From: Pristionchus mayeri
Taxonomy: Eukaryota; Nematoda; Chromadorea; Rhabditida; Neodiplogasteridae
NCBI GenBank assembly: GCA_036245805.1
Contig: BTRK01000006.1
Span: 23,406,365-23,470,364, forward strand
Direction of reading: 5' to 3'
DNA length: 64,000 nt
Positions 58,779 through 64,000 of this stretch are shown one piece after another (position 1 is the stretch's first letter; each line of letters opens with the position of its first letter). The translations under genes and the position numbers were made by a program. The notes beneath the pieces are model-generated. The model did no database searches. It saw only the letters and a list, made by a program, of their open reading frames with translations, and had not been told where the DNA came from.

Positions 58779-60340
58779 TATGTTTCGTTGCCCCGATTGT
58801 TCTCACGGGAGCAGAATCTCTTGGGAGTGCATTCGTTGTTCGTTCCTCTCACGTATCCCGGATAGCAGACACAGCGGGGAGAACCACAGCCATCCCGTTT
58901 GCAGGCCTGCAGAGATGGATGGTGATGCCAGCCAGAGGGAATCTCCCTGTGGTCATCGATGAGAATGCAGTGAATGGCCATCTCACCAGAGTGTCCACTC
59001 TATCCTCCGCGTTGTCGCAATTCAGATCGGCGCATCTTCCAGGACAAGTCTCCCACACTTCGAAGAGAGGGCAGTCTGAAGAAGAGCAAGAAATTTGGAT
59101 CAAACAATACAACAGAGAAGGGAATAAAGACCTGTAAGAGAGGGATGAATCCCTACTTCCGATTGTGATGGCCTAGTCTCGAATTAGTGATAAACTAGCA
59201 GATGGATATCTCTGGTTGCATCATAGTGGTTACCTGGCAGGGGACACATCTCGGGAGGGATGCATCTCCCCTCGTGTCTCACCAGACCTTCCTCACACAC
59301 ACAGCCACCACTGCCACAGCCAGAGGTACACAACTGAAGGGGAAGGGAGATGAGAAAGAAGGAAGGAATGGAATAGCTTTGTCTTTGTTTGGATATTATT
59401 CTGTGTTTCCTTACAGTTGCAACGTCAACCATTTCCTGTCGATGCTTGCAAATCAAAAATAAAAGTATGAAGGAATTGTTTCACCCCGTTCAGAGATTAA
59501 TCACTGTGTGTGAAGATGGCAACTGAACTTGCCTCATTCCGTGCTGCACACGTGGGTTCGCAGTTCACTCCGTTGCACTCTCGATAGACCTCACCGAAGG
59601 GACACTGGGAGATTTATGAATTCCCTTTGTTACGGTTGTTTGATTTGATTTGATTTTCTTCGCTATTAGCGAGTTCATTAAAGCAGCAGATCGAAGTTCA
59701 CTTGAACTGAGAAGGTGGCTAGATAAACATCTCAGCAAGAGTTCCATTATTTAGAGTGCGACCGTGAAGTGACGTAATGCATAGCTGAGCAATGAGAGAG
59801 AGGGTGGGGTCTCACCCGGGGGAACTCGGGCACGCAAGTGGGAAGATGCTCGCAGCGAGGAAGGGAGAGGATGATGTGCTCCATTCTGGTGCAGAACTTA
59901 CGCTGCAATGGAGGATTCAAAGATTATGATTCACCATTCTCATCAAACTGATATGATCAATGAAAATTCATTCGTACCTTCACAACACACTCCTCACCAG
60001 GTCCACAACTAGTGGAGAGACACGAGTGAGCTGGAAGGAGAAGATAATACAAACTATCACTATCTAGTAATTCTAATGAAACTGGGGTTCATTTATCTCA
60101 CCTCTAGCCACGCATTCCAATTTCGGAGGGCAAGGAGCAGTTGAGCAGTGGTAGATCACTCGAGTGCATACCGAATCAAAGGGGCAAGAAAGGGCAGGAC
60201 ACGCATCTGAATTATCTTAACTATGAATGGATATCATTGATGAATTGACCTTCGCCAGTTGTCAATCCGACCGTTGACGCAATGAGAAGCAACTGGAAAA
60301 TCGTCAATATTTAAATTAAGGGATGGAAACTGACCAGCAT
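58685..60340 (-). CDS. Secreted cysteine-rich protein with TIL (trypsin-inhibitor-like) domains
   Basis: Nine exons: 60340-60335, 60292-60250, 60206-60103, 60030-59978, 59902-59816, 59604-59533, 59333-59234, 59075-58987, 58906-58685 (TAA), phases consistent. Signal peptide MLLLLIASTVGLTTG spans the first two exons. Then Cys-rich segments: CPALSCPFDSVC, HSCLSTSCGPGEECVV, CPFGEVYRECNGVNCEPTC, CTSGCGSGGCVCEEGLVRHE with CIPPEMC, CPLFEVWETCPGRCADLNC, and CGSPRCVCYPGYVRG with CTPKRFC. The spacing CPxxExxxxC..C...C and CxCxxGyxR..xxxCxPxxxC is the TIL fold of serine-protease inhibitors: two nearly full TIL units plus diverged N-terminal ones. Likely extracellular. The intron after 59533 has a GC donor (gcaagt). 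The C-terminal ~30 residues (from YHASHERIEL) come from the adjoining MITE. Confidence 0.82.
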
Positions 60341-61083
60341 GACTAGGGCACGGAAGAGGAGTGAGGAGGTCGACCTTGTCTCAATTTGTATCCTCTCGCC
60401 GTTTCACTCGTCACTATCAAAAGAGAGGAGTAAAGCGTGACGGGTCGGCGAGTATGCGTTACATTGTCTGCCCACTCGTGTCGTCATTTTCACTGGCAGC
60501 ACTTCCTCGTCACATGGAGGAACCATAGAATATTCTCCATGGTTAATCGAATGATGCACAATCACCGTAGTTGTTATCGAGTATGCCATTCATTGCTGAT
60601 GTTATTTTTGTTTTATTCTAGATATGATGTTTACTTTGACTTAGACGAAGGTCTTTATTTGTAAATTTGATGATTTGTTGTTTTCTCAACTAAGTCAAGG
60701 TGAAATAAGGAAACAGTTGTAGAGGGGCGAAAGGCATGCATTCCTCGTTCAGCTAATAGTGAGTAGAGTGAAACCGAGATGAAGATGAGATCAGCAAATG
60801 ATCAAATAAGAGGAAGAGAATGGGGAGACGCCTTTTGCATGATCATCACAAATCTTGTTGTGGAGAAAAAATGAGGAAAAAAGGAAGTCTGACGAGAATA
60901 ATTTTACCGATTTTTTGGTGAATAGCAACCGCCAAAATTATCAATGAAAATTGTCAATAAAAAATTTATCTGTGGTACACAACAAATTAGGAAGGGATTG
61001 ATTCGTCAAAGAACATATTCCGTGCATTTAAATTGCTGGAAAATATATGATTTGTCGTTGGGAAATGTTCTCTTTGAGTAGAT
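60341..61083. other. Intergenic
   Basis: No gene or repeat seen. Includes the likely promoter of the TIL gene at its left end. Confidence 0.45.
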
Positions 61084-61541
61084 TCAGTTGCGTTCCTCTC
61101 CCATCTTCTCACTCTTCTTCTTCTCGTTCATTCCTTCATCGATTGCCCATATGATCCGTGACTCGACATCACAGACTGGACACTCCACTGGTTCTTCTCC
61201 CGCCACCTCGCGGATTCCTCGCGCGCACTGGCGGCAGAGCGCGTGTCCGCAAGCGGAGAAGATAAGACGATCACAGAGAGTGGGAGGAGTGGAACAGAAG
61301 GAGCAGTCAGCACTCAATTGCTCGTCGTCAGAGAGAAGACACGAAGGGCACTCACTGTCACTGAAAGGAAGAAATCGATAGATCAACTTATTTATTTATT
61401 TGCATAAAAAATATTTGTTGACCGATTGACTGACCTCTCATCATCGAGTACTTCCTCTTGCTTAGCCACAAACTTGGCATATTTCTGTCTGATCTCGGCT
61501 TCTCTCTGGAAGAAACCCTGGATGTCAGCAGACTGAGACAT
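61084..61541 (-). CDS. Small RING-finger protein
   Basis: Two exons, 61541-61435 and 61360-61084 (TGA), 127 residues. The first starts MSQSADIQGFFQREAEIRQK and is helical. The second has CPSCLLSDDEQLSADC and then a C3HC4-type RING: CSFC, then CDRLIFSACGHALCRQCARG and VECPVCD. RING domains usually act as E3 ubiquitin ligases; the target is unknown. The frame is open upstream of the ATG, and an exon-like segment at 61782-61689 starting MKRKTRGIPLRDWNLPLF might be an additional 5' exon, though the phase I could trace does not join. Confidence 0.78.
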
Positions 61542-61782
61542 GGCGAATGTGACCTGTGAAAGCACTGGTATTGATGAAACTATGGGAGAAACAGTAAAAA
61601 TGTTAATAAAATGTAATAATGAGCGAGATAACTGTTAGGCAGGAGAAAGAATGAATGAATGATGACTGACTGTAAGAGACCACTTTACTGAGCCCGTTGG
61701 AGACTTCCGATGAGATGGGCAAGGGAGAGAAGAGCGGTAGGTTCCAGTCTCGAAGAGGAATGCCACGAGTCTTCCTTTTCAT

Positions 61783-62697
61783 ATTATACAATAGAATAAT
61801 ATAGTCTGGAAACAAAGTGGATGTGAAAAAAGAATGATATTTTAAAACACCAGCACAGGACGGGAAAACCAGAGAGATCTGTATAAAACTAATAGTACTT
61901 AGAAAACAGAGGAGGGAACGTTCAAAAAGTTCAACACATGTTTTATAAATACAAAATTTACTTTGAATCATTATTCTGAACAGAGATATGATAAGTTGGT
62001 TTATTTCAACGACAAGACATAGTGCGAAATGAGAGTGTGTGCTGTCATTCTTTATGCTGTGCTGCGATTCGATTCAATCTTCGCATGAGGAATGAAGCCA
62101 ATGGAATACATCGAGCTCTCTTTGTGAGAGTATCGAAAGCGTCATTCTAATTTTCGATGTTTAGCCTTGACTTTTGAAACCCCTTGGAAACTCTTGATGG
62201 ATTCTGTCCAAATTACTCGACTGTGGACCTTCATTCACAACAGTGTTAATAATGAAGAAGAGTGAGAAGAAGGGGATTGGTGGCAGCTGGTCTCAACCAG
62301 TTGATCGACATCGTGATAAGAGATTATCCTCTTGTACGAGTCATTGGGTGAGGGAAAGGAGGAGGGGCAGGAACGATGGGATGGGAAAGTGCACAACTCA
62401 TTCGCATGTTCATCGTTCGCTTCGGATGACTGGTTGTTCAATTGTGCAATTGACTACGCAGAGTCAGACCAGTTGATCCTGATTTTTCTTCGAGTGATCG
62501 TAGCCTAGGAGTCTAAATTGAGTAGGAGTGAATCACCGACCTCTTCTCAATCATGCTAATTGGCATTTTTTCCCCTCTTGAACCACACTCTATTGCCATT
62601 TGCTACAATTTTATATGCCATAAATCTTTAATAAATCAATTTTTCATTATTTTGCTAATCCCGATTCATTAGCAGAATGGCAAAGAAGAAAGAACTG
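61783..62697. other. Intergenic
   Basis: No supported gene. Likely contains the promoters of the RING gene (-) and of the next plus-strand gene. Confidence 0.4.
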
Positions 62698-63009
62698 ACA
62701 AGGAGAGGTCGCGCAATGTATATGGAGTTTCTAAACGAGACCTAGCGCATTCGAAAGAGGAGAAAATTCTAAGAACTTCTATTGTTTTCAAATTTGCGGA
62801 ACGCTCATGTGGAGCTCTGGGCAGTATGTGAGTTTATGAGATTTTAGGGACATAGCCTCAAAAATTGCATGTTCCCCACTATGTGCCCACATCACCACAT
62901 GAACGTTCCGCAAATTTGAAAACAACAGAAGTTCTTAGAATTTTTTCCTCTTTCGAATGCGCTAGCTCTCGTTTAGAAACTCCATATACATTGCGCGACC
63001 TCTCCTTGT
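62698..63009. repeat. Short foldback element
   Basis: 312 bp. The left arm begins ACAAGGAGAGGTCGCGCAAT, and its complement ends at 63009. Arms are ~140 bp and closely matched, with a ~40-bp loop near 62850. Confidence 0.88.
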
Positions 63010-63012
63010 GAG

Positions 63013-63456
63013 AGATTCTCGGAAGCAGAAATCGAAGACAAATGAGGATGAACAATCGACATCGAGAGTACCAGAAGGAAGAAAGAAAACATCGAAGGAG
63101 CCGCCGAGAAAGGTGAAGTGGGGAGAGGAGGAACACAAGAGGAACAACGAATCTCTTCGTAACCAAAGGGATATCGACAGAATTCCCGTCTCCCAAGCTG
63201 CCTCCGAGTGAGCGAATTCAAATTACCCGTTATCAGAAATATCGCACAATTAATCCCTCTCTCGTTGTCACAACTACTGATAATCGAATAGAGAATAAGT
63301 GCTCATTACGGGGATTCAAATAGAAAAGGCGTGTGCTCATTCTGAAACCGATGATGTTGCAGACTCCTCCGTTCCGTTGAATCTCAGCAAGAAGAAGATC
63401 CCTTCGTGAATCGCACCATGGAGAATACATGGGGAAAGAGATGCACACTACTCTGA
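63013..63456 (+). CDS. Lys/Arg-rich protein, 3' part, unrecognised
   Basis: Exon 63013-63207 after a TTGTGAG acceptor: DSRKQKSKTNEDEQSTSRVP, then KKTSKEPPRKVKWGEEEHKR and RNQRDIDRIP. A phase-2 GTGAGC donor joins in frame to 63363, LLRSVESQQEEDPFVNRTME, with a stop at 63454-63456. Hydrophilic throughout, no domain recognised. The 5' part was not found. The acceptor lies 3 bases beyond a foldback element. Confidence 0.45.
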
Positions 63457-63650
63457 AAGTTCTCACATCGCTAATGACTCCAACCAACATTACTAATTTT
63501 TTACTGCGTGCCAATCATTATCGGTCATACTCCGACCCTTTTCTATTCAAGCTTACCTTATCCGATCGAATACACTTCAATGATGAACTGTTTAAAAAAA
63601 ACTACATCTAACAAAAACGATGAATGTTTACACCTCATTATTATACTGAA

Positions 63651-64000
63651 ATGAAGGCTGATTGTAAGACGAAGGAGAGCACGGAATGTAAGATGTGCAA
63701 TCTGCCCAGTCTCCTACAGTACTCCTCCTCTCACCCAGTTGTGAGTCATATTTTGCTGATTATTTTTTTCTTTATTTCTAAGTGATTTGCGATAAACAGA
63801 GAATCATCGCTTAGTGAAATTAGCCAATTTTTCTGCGAATTGGTGATTATTGAATCATTTAAAAATGATTTATCGTGATTGACAAGAAGGTTGCGATTAC
63901 TGAGGAGTATCGATGTGAGGTCACTGGGATTCAGATAGACAATGCCCTTTATCTCTCACGAATCCCAACTTGCATTGATACTTCGGATGGCCGCATTTCT
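63651..64000 (+). CDS. 5' part of an unrecognised gene, cut by the window end
   Basis: An ATG at 63651 opens MKADCKTKESTECKMCNLPS and LLQYSSSHPV up to a GTGAGT donor at 63741. A second exon from 63890, in phase, reads VAITEEYRCEVTGIQIDNAL and LYLSRIPTCIDT to the end of the window. The CxxC near the start is not enough to name a domain. It may also be a continuation of the preceding gene, if the stop at 63454 is spliced out. Confidence 0.4.

Noticed and set aside
1..64000. CRISPR arrays, bacterial operons or prophage
   Set aside because: The DNA is intron-rich eukaryotic sequence; no regularly spaced repeats or prokaryotic gene arrangement was seen.
1..64000. tRNA or rRNA genes
   Set aside because: No stretch with convincing tRNA A/B boxes and cloverleaf or rRNA core motifs was recognised by eye; a tRNAscan or Infernal run would be decisive.

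Overview
The window looks like nuclear DNA of a nematode, most likely a rhabditid/diplogastrid (Pristionchus-like) worm. The evidence is: short exons (about 40-180 nt) split by many short introns with TTGCAG/TTTCAG-type acceptors; a nematode-specific ground-like (Hedgehog-related) secreted protein; a supplementary-type nuclear hormone receptor; small Ly6-like secreted and membrane proteins; a TIL-domain protease-inhibitor-like protein; and many mariner/Tc1-type transposons and their short derivatives with TA target duplications. Species assignment is inference.

Layout, left to right. 0.1-0.6 kb: 3' end of mitochondrial ribosomal protein L4 (+). 0.97-1.82 kb: decayed copies of exons of the next gene. 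2.3-10.2 kb: a multi-exon TTK/Mps1-family spindle-checkpoint kinase (+), whose intron 6.7-9.1 kb holds a foldback element with a second MITE inserted in it. 11.3-15.2 kb: SepSecS, the last enzyme of selenocysteinyl-tRNA synthesis (+). 15.4-17.5 kb: a 5'-truncated, frameshifted non-LTR retrotransposon. 18.0-18.9 kb: a small charged protein with a gutted mariner in its intron. 19.8-22.0 kb: a nuclear hormone receptor (-). 24.8-25.8 kb: a foldback element. 26.0-28.7 kb: an unrecognised multi-exon protein (-). 29.2-31.4 kb: a ground-like protein with a Pro/Met/Gln-rich stalk (-). 31.9-32.3 kb: a Ly6-like secreted protein (+). 32.9-34.7 kb: a large foldback. 34.9-36.6 kb: a cysteine-rich single-pass membrane protein (-). 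36.7-37.6 kb: an internally deleted mariner.

38.6-56.9 kb: the largest gene (+), condensin subunit CAP-G, here preceded by about 500 residues of acidic/basic AT-hook-like sequence encoded by repeated phase-2 exons. Its introns hold two mariner copies, one of them with an intact transposase, and a three-level nest of elements. 57.7-58.8 kb: a foldback MITE that supplies the stop codon and last ~30 codons of the TIL-domain gene at 58.7-60.3 kb (-). 61.1-61.5 kb: a RING-finger protein (-). 62.7-63.0 kb: a short foldback lying directly against the first visible exon of a Lys/Arg-rich gene. 63.7-64.0 kb: the beginning of another gene that runs off the window.

Two of the main genes act in mitosis (Mps1 kinase and condensin CAP-G), but nothing here suggests co-regulation: the genes are on both strands, separately promoted as far as can be seen, and no operon is evident. 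Exon boundaries were placed by hand from splice signals, phase and family resemblance; the few that did not resolve are stated.
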